This document shows, in pieces, positions 16,320-25,418 of a DNA stretch of 64,000 bases. Source of the DNA: Mycobacterium sp. 852002-50816_SCH5313054-b (GTDB taxonomy: Bacteria > Actinomycetota > Actinomycetes > Mycobacteriales > Mycobacteriaceae). The DNA lies in NCBI RefSeq assembly GCF_001667185.1, contig NZ_LZIC01000031.1, positions 1 to 64,000 of the forward strand, in the 5' to 3' direction. The notes below the pieces were generated by a model. It made no database searches. It was not told the origin of the DNA and worked only from the letters and a program-made list of their open reading frames with translations. The translations under genes were made by a program, and so were the position numbers. How positions within the stretch are numbered: the first letter of the stretch is position 1; the number at the start of each line of letters is the position of its first letter.

Positions 16320-17699
16320 ATGACGACCACGACAGGGCTCGCCGGAAAGATCAACGCCCCCCGCAATCCGCCGTACAAGTGGGCCGGGGTCGCGGTACTG
16401 GTTGTCGCCGTGCTGGTTTTCTTCTGTGTGTTCTGGCAGTTCAGGGGGAACTTCACCGAGAAGACCCAGTTGAGCATGCTGGCTAATCGGGCCGGGCTGG
16501 TCATGGACCCCGGCTCCAAGGTCACCTACAACGGGGTCGAGATCGGCCGGGTCGCCGGCATCGCCCCGACCACGGTCGACGGTCAGCCGGCGGCGAATTT
16601 CACCCTCGATGTATATCCGAGATACCTCAAGCTGATCCCGTCGAACGTGACCGCCGACATCAAGGCAACCACCGTCTTCGGCGGCAAGTATGTGTCGTTG
16701 ACGACGCCGAAAAACCCGTCACCGCAAGGGATCTCGCCGCAGACTGTCGCCGCCGTGGTAGGGAACCAACGCTTCAATATCAAAGCCACGTCGGTGACGA
16801 CGGAGATCAACACGCTGTTCCAGACCATCACCGAAATTGCCCAGCAGGTGGATCCCGTCAAGCTGAACCTGACGCTGAGCGCCGCCGCCCAGGCGCTGAC
16901 CGGGTTGGGCGACAGGTTCGGCCAGTCGGTCGTCAACGCCAACGCGATCCTCGACGACGTCAACCCGCAGATGCCGCAGGCCCGTCACGACATCCGGCAG
17001 CTGGCCGGTCTGGGTGACACCTACGCCAACGCCGCACCGGATCTGTTCGACTTCCTCAACAACGCCGTCGTCACGTCGCGCACGATCAATGCGCAGCAGA
17101 AGGATCTCGACCAGGCGTTGCTGTCGGCGGCCGGGTTCGGCAACACCGGCGCGGACATCTTCGAGAAGGGCGGGCCGTACCTGGCGCGCGGGGCCAAGGA
17201 CCTGGTGCCCACGGCCCAGCTGCTGGACACCTACAGCCCGGAGCTGTTCTGCACCGTCCGCAACTATCACGACATCGAGCCCACGGCCCGGTCGTTCCTC
17301 GGCGGCAACGGCTACTCGCTCAACGCCGACACGAAGCTGCTGTCCGGGCTTGGCCTATTGCTCAACCCGCTGTCGGCGGTGACCCTCGTCGGCTTGATCG
17401 GAATCTTCGCGCTGCCCACCCAAGGACTTGCGGGCCTGGGGAACATCGCCACTCTGATCGGCGGGGCGCCGAACCCGTACGTGTGGCCCGAGAACCTGCC
17501 GCGCGTGAACGCGCGCGGCGGCCCCGGCGGCGCGCCGGGTTGCTGGCAGCACATCACCCATGACCTGTGGCCCGCGCCCGAGTTGGTGATGGACTCGGGC
17601 AACAGCATCGCGCCATACAACCACCTCGACACCGGTTCCCCGTACGCGATCGAGTACGTCTGGGGCCGCCAAGTAGGGGACAACACGATCAACCCATGA
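16320..17699 (+). CDS. mce1A: Mce1A, substrate-binding Mce (MlaD-domain) protein
   Basis: A 459-residue protein anchored by one N-terminal membrane helix (about residues 21-41). The MlaD/Mce domain follows (SMLANRAGLVMDPGSKVTYNGVEIGRVAGI). The middle is a long helical region with few glycines (roughly residues 150-300) that packs into the Mce needle. The C-terminal part is Gly/Pro-rich with cysteines (LFCTVRNYHD, GAPGCWQH). Mce1A is the first of six subunits in the Mce1 fatty/mycolic acid importer and is known for a role in host-cell entry. The TGA overlaps the mce1B ATG. Confidence 0.95.
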   Translation: MTTTTGLAGKINAPRNPPYKWAGVAVLVVAVLVFFCVFWQFRGNFTEKTQLSMLANRAGLVMDPGSKVTYNGVEIGRVAGIAPTTVDGQPAANFTLDVYPRYLKLIPSNVTADIKATTVFGGKYVSLTTPKNPSPQGISPQTVAAVVGNQRFNIKATSVTTEINTLFQTITEIAQQVDPVKLNLTLSAAAQALTGLGDRFGQSVVNANAILDDVNPQMPQARHDIRQLAGLGDTYANAAPDLFDFLNNAVVTSRTINAQQKDLDQALLSAAGFGNTGADIFEKGGPYLARGAKDLVPTAQLLDTYSPELFCTVRNYHDIEPTARSFLGGNGYSLNADTKLLSGLGLLLNPLSAVTLVGLIGIFALPTQGLAGLGNIATLIGGAPNPYVWPENLPRVNARGGPGGAPGCWQHITHDLWPAPELVMDSGNSIAPYNHLDTGSPYAIEYVWGRQVGDNTINP

Positions 17700-18736
17700 A
17701 AATCTCCGGAACCATCGTCCGACTCAGCATCTTCTCGCTGGTGCTGCTGATCTTCACTGTGATGATCATCGTGGTGTTCGGTCAGATGCGCTTCGACCGC
17801 ACCTACGGCTACTCCGCGGAATTCACCAATGTCAGCGGGCTGCGGCAGGGCCAATTCGTCCGGGCCTCGGGCGTGGAGATCGGCAAGGTCAGTTCGATCA
17901 AGCTGGTCGACGGCGGCAGGCGCGCCCGGGTGAACTTCAGCGTCGACCGCGCGATCCCGCTGTACCAGTCGACGACGGCGCAGATCCGTTACCTCGACCT
18001 GATCGGCAACCGGTACCTGGAGCTCAAGCGCGGCGAGGGCGAGGGCGCCGAGAAGGTCTTGCCCCCGGGTGGCTTCATTCCCGTGTCGCGGACCTCGCCG
18101 GCGCTCGACCTCGACGCGCTGATCGGCGGTTTCAAGCCACTCTTCCGGGCGCTGGACCCGCAGAAGGTCAACACCATCGCGACCGCGCTGATCACCGTGT
18201 TCCAGGGTCAGGGCGGCACCATCAACGACATCCTCGACAACACCGCGCAGCTGACCTCTCAGCTCGGCCAGCGCGACCAGGCGATCGGTGAGGTGATCAA
18301 GAACCTGAACGTCGTCCTGGACACCACGGTTCGGCATCGCCAGCAATTCGATCAGACCGTCAACAACCTCGAGGTGTTGATCACCGGGTTGAAGAATCAC
18401 GGTGACCAGCTGGCCGGCGGGACCGCGCACATCAGCAACGCCGCCGGGACGGTGGCCGACCTGCTGGCCGAGGACCGCGGGTTGCTGCACGGCACCCTGA
18501 ACTACCTCGACGCCGTCCAGCAGCCGCTCATCGACCAGCGCGAGCAGCTGAACGACTTCATCCACAAGGTGCCGACCGCGCTGAACATGATCGGGCGCAC
18601 CATCGGTTCCTATGGCGACTTCGTGAACTTCTACGCTTGCGACATCACCCTCAAGATCAACGGGTTGCAGGCCGGTGGTCCGGTGCGCACGGTCAAGCTC
18701 TTCTCGCAGCCGACGGGTAGGTGCACGCCGCAATGA
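17696..18736 (+). CDS. mce1B: Mce1B, Mce-family subunit
   Basis: A 346-residue subunit, the same length as I remember for M. tuberculosis Mce1B. One N-terminal membrane helix (LSIFSLVLLIFTVMIIVVFG), the Mce domain (SGLRQGQFVRASGVEIGKVSSI), then a long helical stretch (roughly residues 170-310) and a short cysteine-containing end (FYACDITLKI). It lacks the long proline-rich tail of Mce1C/D/F. It overlaps mce1A and mce1C by 4 bp each, so synthesis of the subunits is coupled. Confidence 0.94.
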   Translation: MKISGTIVRLSIFSLVLLIFTVMIIVVFGQMRFDRTYGYSAEFTNVSGLRQGQFVRASGVEIGKVSSIKLVDGGRRARVNFSVDRAIPLYQSTTAQIRYLDLIGNRYLELKRGEGEGAEKVLPPGGFIPVSRTSPALDLDALIGGFKPLFRALDPQKVNTIATALITVFQGQGGTINDILDNTAQLTSQLGQRDQAIGEVIKNLNVVLDTTVRHRQQFDQTVNNLEVLITGLKNHGDQLAGGTAHISNAAGTVADLLAEDRGLLHGTLNYLDAVQQPLIDQREQLNDFIHKVPTALNMIGRTIGSYGDFVNFYACDITLKINGLQAGGPVRTVKLFSQPTGRCTPQ

Positions 18737-20322
18737 GGACGCTGGAACCCCCCAACCGGATGCGCATCGGCCTGATGGGCATCATCGTGACGCTGCTCGT
18801 CATCGGCGTCGGGCAAAGCTTCACGAGCGTGCCGATGCTGATGGCCAAACCGCACTACTACGGGCAGTTCACCGACACCGGCGGCCTGAGCACCGGCGAC
18901 AAGGTGCGCATCGCCGGCATGGACGTCGGGAAGGTGGAAAGCCTCAAGATCGACGGCGACCACATCCTGATCAAATTCAATCTCGGCACCGAAAGGATCG
19001 GCACCGAGAGCCGGCTGGCGATCAAGACCGACACCATCCTCGGGAAAAAGGTCCTCGAGATCGAGAACCGGGGCAGCCAGGCGCTGCGGCCGGGGGACTC
19101 GTTGCCGATCGGGCAGAGCACCACGCCGTATCAGATCTACGACGCATTCTTCGACGTGACCAAAGCCGCGCAGGGTTGGGACATCGACACGGTCAAGCAG
19201 TCGCTGCACGTGCTGTCGGAGACGATCGATCAGACCTACCCGCACCTGAGTTCCGCGCTCGATGGGGTGGCCAAGTTCTCCGACACGATCGGCAAGCGCG
19301 ACGAGCAGGTCAAGCACCTGCTCGCGCAAGCCAATCAGGTGGCCGGCATCCTGGGGGATCGCAGCGAGCAGATCGACCGGCTGCTGGTGAACGCGAAGGT
19401 GTTGCTGGCCGCGTTCAACGAGCGCGGCCAGGCGATCAACGCGCTGCTGGGCAACATCGCCGCCTTCTCCGAACAGGTCAAGGGCTTCATCAACGACAAC
19501 CCCAACCTCAACCACGTGCTCGAGCAGTTGCGCACGGTCAGCGACATCCTGGTCCAGCGCAAGGACGACCTCGCCGCCGGTTTCACCGAGGTCGGCAAAT
19601 TCCTGCCATCGTTGAACGAGGCCATCGCGTCGGGACCGTTCTTCAAGGTGGTGCTGCACAACCTGTTTCCCGGTCAGATCGTGCAGCCGTTCATCGACGC
19701 CGCGTTCAAGAAGCGCGGTATTGACCCCGAAAACTTCTGGCGCAGTGCGGGTCTGCCGGAATACCGGTGGCCCGACCCCAACGGCACCCGCCAGCCCAAC
19801 GGCGCGCCGCCGCCGGCGCCGCCGGTGCTGGAGGGCACGCCCGATCACCCCGGTCCAGCAGTCCCGCCCGGGTCGCCGTGCTCGTACACGCCGGCCAACC
19901 CCGGCGGCAACATCACCACTGGTGACGAGGGCCTGCCGCGGCCGTGGAACCCGTTGCCGTGCGCGGGCGCGGCCATCGGCCCGTTCGGTGGAGTAGGTTT
20001 CCCGGCGCCCGTCGACGTCGCGACGTCGCCGCCGAACCCCGACGGGCTGCCGCCCACCCCGGGCATCAACATCGCCGGGCGGCCGGGCGACCCGCCGCCG
20101 AACGTTCCGGGCACGCCGGTGCCACTGCCGACTCAGGCGCCGCCGGGCGCGCGCACCGAGAACCTGGGGCCGGCCGGCCCGACGCCGCCTCCGTCGACGT
20201 TCGCGCCCGCGCTGCCACCGGGCCCGCCCGCGCCGCCCGGGCCGGGGAACCAGCTGCCGGCACCGTTCATCAACCCCGGCGGCACGGGAGGTAGCGGCAT
20301 CACGGGAGGTAGCCAGAATTGA
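18733..20322 (+). CDS. mce1C: Mce1C, Mce-family subunit with proline-rich tail
   Basis: A 529-residue subunit. N-terminal membrane helix (LMGIIVTLLVIGVGQSF), Mce domain (GGLSTGDKVRIAGMDVGKVESL), helical needle segment, then from about residue 355 a ~170-residue tail dominated by Pro, Gly and Ala ([24 protein letters not shown]). The start is the ATG overlapping the mce1B stop. The tail is somewhat longer than in M. tuberculosis (515 aa in total, from memory) and may cross the periplasm or cell wall. Its low complexity makes length variation likely between strains. Confidence 0.94.
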   Translation: MRTLEPPNRMRIGLMGIIVTLLVIGVGQSFTSVPMLMAKPHYYGQFTDTGGLSTGDKVRIAGMDVGKVESLKIDGDHILIKFNLGTERIGTESRLAIKTDTILGKKVLEIENRGSQALRPGDSLPIGQSTTPYQIYDAFFDVTKAAQGWDIDTVKQSLHVLSETIDQTYPHLSSALDGVAKFSDTIGKRDEQVKHLLAQANQVAGILGDRSEQIDRLLVNAKVLLAAFNERGQAINALLGNIAAFSEQVKGFINDNPNLNHVLEQLRTVSDILVQRKDDLAAGFTEVGKFLPSLNEAIASGPFFKVVLHNLFPGQIVQPFIDAAFKKRGIDPENFWRSAGLPEYRWPDPNGTRQPNGAPPPAPPVLEGTPDHPGPAVPPGSPCSYTPANPGGNITTGDEGLPRPWNPLPCAGAAIGPFGGVGFPAPVDVATSPPNPDGLPPTPGINIAGRPGDPPPNVPGTPVPLPTQAPPGARTENLGPAGPTPPPSTFAPALPPGPPAPPGPGNQLPAPFINPGGTGGSGITGGSQN

Positions 20323-21938
20323 GCACCATCTTTGATGTCCGCAACATCCGGCTGCCGAAGCTGTCCCGGACGTCGGTGATCGTCGGGTCGCTGGCGATCG
20401 TGCTGGCGCTGGTGGTCGGCTACGCCGGGTGGCAGCTGTACCAGAAGCTGACCAACAACACCGTCGTCGCCTACTTCCCGGCAGCCAACGCGCTCTACCC
20501 GGGCGACAAGGTTCAGATCATGGGGCTGCGGGTGGGCACGATCGACAAGATCGAGCCGGCCGGCGACAAGATGCGGGTCACCTTCCACTATCAGAACAAG
20601 TACAAGGTGCCCGCCAGCGCGTCGGCGGTGATCCTCAACCCGACCCTGGTGGCCTCGCGCGCGATTCAGTTGGAGCCGGCCTACAAGGGCGGCCCGGTGC
20701 TGGCCGACAACGCCGTGATCCCCGAGGAGCGCACCCAGGTGCCGGTGGAGTGGGACGAGCTGCGCAACAGCATCACCAACATCATCTCCAAGCTCGGCCC
20801 CACGCCCCAGCAGCCGAAGGGTCCGTTCGGTGAGGTCATCGAGTCCTACGCGAACGGGCTGGCCGGCAAAGGCAAGCAGATCAACAACACGCTGAACAGC
20901 CTGTCGCAGGCGTTGACCGCGCTGAACGAGGGTCGCGGCGACTTCTTTGCGGTGGTGCGCAGCCTGGCGCTGTTCGTCAACGCCCTGCACCAGGACGATC
21001 AGCAGTTCGTCGCGCTGAACCAGAACCTGGCCGATGTCACCGGCCGGCTCGCCAGCTCCGACGGCGCCCTGGCCGACGCGATCCAGCAGTTCGACGGCCT
21101 GCTTTCCACGGTGCGGCCCTGGCTGGACAAGAACCGCGAGGTGCTGACCCACGACGTCAACAACCTGGCGACGGCGACGAACGCGCTGCTGCAACCCGAT
21201 CCGCTGAACGGTCTGGAGACCGCCCTGCACGTCCTCCCGACGGCCGCGGCGAACATCAACCAGATCTACCACCCGACGCACGGGTCGGTGGTGGCCGTCC
21301 CGGCGATCACCAACTTCGCCAACCCGATGCAGTTCATCTGCAGCTCGATCCAGGCCGGCAGCCGGCTGGGTTACCAGGATTCCGCCGAGCTGTGCGCGCA
21401 ATACCTGGCGCCGATCCTCGACGCGATCAAGTTCAACTACTTGCCGTTCGGCCTCAACGTGGCCAGCACGGCCGAGACGCTGCCCAAGGAGGTCGCCTAC
21501 TCCGAGCCTCGCCTGCATCCACCGGACGGATACAAGGACACCACCGTCCCGGGCATCTGGTCACCGGATACGCCGACGTCGCACCGCAACACCGAACACG
21601 GGTGGATCGTGGCCCCCGGCATGCAGGGGCAGCAAGTGGGACCGATCACACAAGGCCTCATGACGCCTGAGTCACTTGCCGAACTGATGGGTGGGCCCAA
21701 CATTCCGCCCGTGCAGTCGACTCTCCACACCCCGCCCGGGCCGCCGAACGCCTACGACGAGGGCCCCTCGCCGGTGATCGGTCAAAACCCGCCGCAGGTG
21801 CCGATACCCCCGCCGCCGCCGGGGCCGGAGGTGGCCCCCGGCCCGGTCGCTCCGACGCCCGCGCCGGTCGCGGCGCCGGCCCCCAACGCCGGCGGGCCGG
21901 CGGCGCCCGCCGCGGCTGACCTAGGGGGTGGCCAGTGA
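20319..21938 (+). CDS. mce1D: Mce1D, Mce-family subunit
   Basis: A 539-residue subunit. It starts at a TTG that overlaps the mce1C stop and is preceded by GGGAGGT, a good ribosome-binding site, so the rare start codon is well supported. Membrane helix (VIVGSLAIVLALVVGYAGW), Mce domain (NALYPGDKVQIMGLRVGTIDKI), helical segment, then a Pro/Ala-rich tail (IPPPPPGPEVAPGPVAPTPAP). Part of the Mce1 hexameric needle. The stop overlaps the GTG of lprK. Confidence 0.94.
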   Translation: MSTIFDVRNIRLPKLSRTSVIVGSLAIVLALVVGYAGWQLYQKLTNNTVVAYFPAANALYPGDKVQIMGLRVGTIDKIEPAGDKMRVTFHYQNKYKVPASASAVILNPTLVASRAIQLEPAYKGGPVLADNAVIPEERTQVPVEWDELRNSITNIISKLGPTPQQPKGPFGEVIESYANGLAGKGKQINNTLNSLSQALTALNEGRGDFFAVVRSLALFVNALHQDDQQFVALNQNLADVTGRLASSDGALADAIQQFDGLLSTVRPWLDKNREVLTHDVNNLATATNALLQPDPLNGLETALHVLPTAAANINQIYHPTHGSVVAVPAITNFANPMQFICSSIQAGSRLGYQDSAELCAQYLAPILDAIKFNYLPFGLNVASTAETLPKEVAYSEPRLHPPDGYKDTTVPGIWSPDTPTSHRNTEHGWIVAPGMQGQQVGPITQGLMTPESLAELMGGPNIPPVQSTLHTPPGPPNAYDEGPSPVIGQNPPQVPIPPPPPGPEVAPGPVAPTPAPVAAPAPNAGGPAAPAAADLGGGQ

Positions 21939-23104
21939 GTGCGCTGCTAAGGCTGATGCCGAGGATGCGTCACCGGGCCTGGCAGGGGCTGGTGCTCGGG
22001 GTGGCCGCGCTGGTGCTGAGCTCGTGCGGATGGAAAGGGATTTCCAACGTGGCGATCCCGGGCGGCCCGGGCAGCGGCTCGGGCGCGATGACCATCTACG
22101 TGCAGATGCCGGACACGCTGGCGATCAACGGCAACAGCAAGGTGATGGTCGCCGACGTGTTCGTGGGCTCCATCAAGGACATTCAGTTGAAGAACTGGGT
22201 GGCGACGCTCACGCTAGGGATCGACAAGAACGTCAAGCTGCCGAGGAACGCGACGGCCAAGATCGGTCAGACCTCGCTGCTGGGTTCGCAGCACGTGGAA
22301 CTGGCGGCGCCGCCCAACCCGGTGGGGCAGCTCAAGGACGGCGACACCATTGCGCTGAAGAACTCGTCGGCGTTTCCCACCACCGAGCAGACCCTGGCGA
22401 GCCTGTCGCTGATCCTGCGCGGCGGCGGCATCCCGAACCTGGAGGTGCTGCAGAACGAGGTCTTCAACATCTTCAACGGCCGGGGCAATCAGATCCGGGC
22501 CTTCCTGGGCAAGCTGGATACCTTCACCGACCAGCTGAATCAGCAGCGAGATGACATCACCCACGCCATCGACTCGACCAACCGGCTGTTGGCGTACGTG
22601 GGTGGCCGGGCCGATGTGCTGGATCGGGTGCTGACCGATGTCCCGCCGCTGATCAAGCATTTCGCCGACACCAAGCAGCTGCTGATCAACGCCGTCGACT
22701 CCGTCGGCCGGCTGAGCCAGGCCGCCGACCAGTACCTGTCGGAGGCGCGCGGCCCGCTGCATCAGGATCTGCAGGCGCTGCAGTGCCCGCTGAAGGAGCT
22801 CGGCAGGGCGTCGCCGTATCTGATCGGGGCGCTGAAGCTGATCCTGACGCAGCCCTACGACATCGACACCATTCCGAAGCTCATGCGCGGCGACTACCAG
22901 AACATTTCGATCACCCTGGACGTCACCTACAGCTCGATCGACAATGCGTTCCTCACCGGCACCGGATTGTCGGGGGCCCTGCGCGCGCTCGAGCAGTCGT
23001 ACGGGCGCGACCCGGAGACGATGATCCCCGACGTCCGCTACACGCCGAACCCGAACGACGCGCCCGGCGGTCCCCTGGTGGAAAGGGCGGATAGGAATTG
23101 CTGA
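21935..23104 (+). CDS. lprK: Mce1E lipoprotein (LprK)
   Basis: A 389-residue subunit that carries a lipoprotein signal peptide instead of a plain anchor: a hydrophobic stretch and lipobox LVLSSC with lipid-carrying Cys31. The Mce domain follows (NGNSKVMVADVFVGSIKDI). A helical region comes next, and no proline tail is present. The Mce E subunit is the lipoprotein member in all mycobacterial mce operons. The GTG start overlaps the mce1D stop; its own end overlaps the mce1F start by 7 bp. Confidence 0.95.
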   Translation: MSALLRLMPRMRHRAWQGLVLGVAALVLSSCGWKGISNVAIPGGPGSGSGAMTIYVQMPDTLAINGNSKVMVADVFVGSIKDIQLKNWVATLTLGIDKNVKLPRNATAKIGQTSLLGSQHVELAAPPNPVGQLKDGDTIALKNSSAFPTTEQTLASLSLILRGGGIPNLEVLQNEVFNIFNGRGNQIRAFLGKLDTFTDQLNQQRDDITHAIDSTNRLLAYVGGRADVLDRVLTDVPPLIKHFADTKQLLINAVDSVGRLSQAADQYLSEARGPLHQDLQALQCPLKELGRASPYLIGALKLILTQPYDIDTIPKLMRGDYQNISITLDVTYSSIDNAFLTGTGLSGALRALEQSYGRDPETMIPDVRYTPNPNDAPGGPLVERADRNC

Positions 23105-24648
23105 CTCCCTTCATCCGACGGCAGCTGATCGCGTTCGGGATCCTGACGGTGATCTCGATCCTGGTGCTCGGCGTGTACTACCTGCAGATCCCGAGCCTGG
23201 TGGGCATCGGCCGGTACACGCTCAAGGCCGACCTACCCGCGTCGGGCGGCCTGTACCCGACGGCCAACGTGACCTACCGCGGCATCACCATCGGCAAGGT
23301 CACCGATGTCGAGCCCACCGAAACGGGCGCGCAGGCGACGATGAGCATCGACAGCCGCTACAAGATCCCGTCCGACACGGTCGCCAACGTGCACTCGGTG
23401 TCGGCGGTCGGCGAGCAGTATCTGGACCTGGTGTCGGGCGGCAACCCGGGCAAGTACCTCTCGTCCGGGCAAACCATCACCAGGGGCACCGTGCCCGCCG
23501 AGATCGGGCCCGCGCTGGACACCGCCAACCGGGGGCTGGCGGTGTTGCCCAAGGAGAAGATCGGCCAGCTGCTCGATGAGACGGCGCAGTCGGTCGGCGG
23601 GTTGGGCCCTGCCCTGCAGCGGCTGGTGGACTCCACCCAGGCGATCGTCGGTGACTTCAAAACCCAGATCAGCGACGTCAACGACATCATCCAGAACTCC
23701 GGGCCGATCCTGGACAGTCAGGTCAATTCCAACGCCGCGATCGAGCGCTGGGCGCGCAACCTGAACAACCTGTCCGCGCAGGCCGCCCGGGAGGACGGGC
23801 ACCTGCGCAGCGTGCTGCGGCAGGCTGCGCCGACCGCCGATCAGGTCAACGAGGTGTTCAACGACGTCCGCGACTCGCTGCCGCAGACGCTGGCGAACCT
23901 CGAGGTGGTGTTCGACCTGCTGAAGCGCTACCACACCGGTGTTGAGCAGGTGCTGGTCTTCCTGCCCCAGGGTGCGTCGATCGCGCAGACGGTGGCCGCG
24001 CCGTTCCCGAACCAGGCCGCGCTCGACCTGGCGTTGTCGATCAACCAGCCCCCGCCCTGCCTGACCGGCTTTATTCCGGCCGCGGAGTGGCGGTCTCCGG
24101 CGGACACCAACCTGGCGCCGTTGCCGTCGGGCACCTACTGCAAGATTCCGATGGAAACCCCGGCCAACGGCGTGCGCGGATCGCGCAACATCCCGTGCAC
24201 GGACGCGCCCGGCAAGCGGGCGGCCACGCCGCGGGAGTGCCGTGACCCCAACCCGTACGTGCCGGCGGGCACCAACCCCTGGTACGGGGACCCGAACCAG
24301 ATCCTGACCTGTCCGGCGCCCGCGGCGCGCTGCGATCAGTCGGTGCGGCCCGGCATGGTGATTCCGGCACCGTCCGTTAACAACGGCCTTAACCCGGCTC
24401 CGTCGGACCGGGTCCCGGGCACGCCGCCGCCGACCAGCGACCCGTTGTCGCGGCCGGGGAGCGGCACGGTGCAGTGCAACGGCCAGCAGCCCAATCCGTG
24501 TGTCTACACTCCGAGCGGGCCCCCCGCCGCCATCTACAGTCCGCAGAGCGGTGAACTGGTGGGGCCCGATGGGGTGAAATACTCCGTCGAGAACTCGACC
24601 AAAACAGGAGACGACGGATGGAAGGAGATGCTGGCGCCGGCCGGCTGA
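23098..24648 (+). CDS. mce1F: Mce1F, Mce-family subunit
   Basis: A 516-residue subunit starting at TTG (MLTPFIRRQLIAFGILTVISILVLGVYYL). The N-terminal helix is the membrane anchor. The Mce domain is GGLYPTANVTYRGITIGKVTDV. After the helical needle region comes a cysteine-containing Pro/Gly-rich tail (from about residue 320). It closes the six-gene mce set. Its end overlaps mam1A by 31 bp, a larger overlap than the other junctions. The upstream stretch GGAAAGGGCGGAT can serve as ribosome-binding site. Confidence 0.94.
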   Translation: MLTPFIRRQLIAFGILTVISILVLGVYYLQIPSLVGIGRYTLKADLPASGGLYPTANVTYRGITIGKVTDVEPTETGAQATMSIDSRYKIPSDTVANVHSVSAVGEQYLDLVSGGNPGKYLSSGQTITRGTVPAEIGPALDTANRGLAVLPKEKIGQLLDETAQSVGGLGPALQRLVDSTQAIVGDFKTQISDVNDIIQNSGPILDSQVNSNAAIERWARNLNNLSAQAAREDGHLRSVLRQAAPTADQVNEVFNDVRDSLPQTLANLEVVFDLLKRYHTGVEQVLVFLPQGASIAQTVAAPFPNQAALDLALSINQPPPCLTGFIPAAEWRSPADTNLAPLPSGTYCKIPMETPANGVRGSRNIPCTDAPGKRAATPRECRDPNPYVPAGTNPWYGDPNQILTCPAPAARCDQSVRPGMVIPAPSVNNGLNPAPSDRVPGTPPPTSDPLSRPGSGTVQCNGQQPNPCVYTPSGPPAAIYSPQSGELVGPDGVKYSVENSTKTGDDGWKEMLAPAG

Positions 24649-25418
24649 ACCCCCCACCCATGCCGAGGTTTCGTCGACAGCGCAGGCCCTCCCAGAGATC
24701 CAGTCCGAAGATTCATCAGGAGCCGGTGGCTGCTGTTGAGGAGACCATCCCGCAGGAGACGGCTGAAGCTTCGAAGGAATCCGAGGACGGAACCGAGCAG
24801 ACCAGCCCCGAGGTGACGGCCGAGGATTCGAAGGAATCCGAGGACTCGGCTGAAGCCGAGGAGCCTACGGCGGAGGAGACGCCGGAGTCCGGGGCCGAGG
24901 CCGCGGGCGCCGAACGCCGTCCGTCGCGACTGGGTCGCGGTTGGCTCGCCGGCATTGCCGCGGCGCTGGTGGTGTTGGCCGGCGGCCTCGGCGCGGGTGG
25001 CTACTTTGCTCTCCGCTACCACCACGACAGCCAGCTCATCGCGGGCAAGGACGCCGCGGCGCTCAAGGCGGCGGTGGATTGTGTGTCGGCGACTCAGGCG
25101 CCCGACACCAATGCGATGGTCCAGAGCGAACAGAAGATCATCGAGTGCGGCACGGACGCGTTCCGCTCCCAGGCGCTGCTGTACACCAACATGATCGTTC
25201 AGGCGTACCAGGCGGCCAACATCCACGTTCAGGTGTCCGATGCGCGCGCGGCGGTGGAGCGTAACAACGACGACGGCACGGTCGACGTGCTCGTCGCGAT
25301 GCGCGTCAAGGTGTCAAGCGACCAGTCGCAAAAGGAAACCGGTTACCGCCTGCGCGTGAAGATGGCATTCGCCGAAGGGCAGTACCGAATTTCCAAGCTC
25401 GACCAGGTGACGAAGTGA
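24618..25418 (+). CDS. mam1A: Mce-associated membrane protein Mam1A (Rv0175-like)
   Basis: A 266-residue Mce-associated protein. The N-terminal ~100 residues are acidic and disordered (SKESEDGTEQ, TAEDSKESEDSAEAEE) and contain a 19-bp direct repeat. One membrane helix follows (about 108-133, GWLAGIAAALVVLAGG) and then an NTF2-like extracytoplasmic domain. Mam proteins stabilise the Mce transporter. The ATG lies inside the 3' end of mce1F. It is longer than the M. tuberculosis protein (213 aa, from memory), so a start further inside is possible. Confidence 0.85.
   Translation: MEGDAGAGRLNPPPMPRFRRQRRPSQRSSPKIHQEPVAAVEETIPQETAEASKESEDGTEQTSPEVTAEDSKESEDSAEAEEPTAEETPESGAEAAGAERRPSRLGRGWLAGIAAALVVLAGGLGAGGYFALRYHHDSQLIAGKDAAALKAAVDCVSATQAPDTNAMVQSEQKIIECGTDAFRSQALLYTNMIVQAYQAANIHVQVSDARAAVERNNDDGTVDVLVAMRVKVSSDQSQKETGYRLRVKMAFAEGQYRISKLDQVTK

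Noticed and set aside
19721..20294. Extra small genes in the proline-rich 3' part of mce1C
   Set aside because: They are other-frame readings of repetitive GC-rich codons; the Mce1C frame continues through without interruption.
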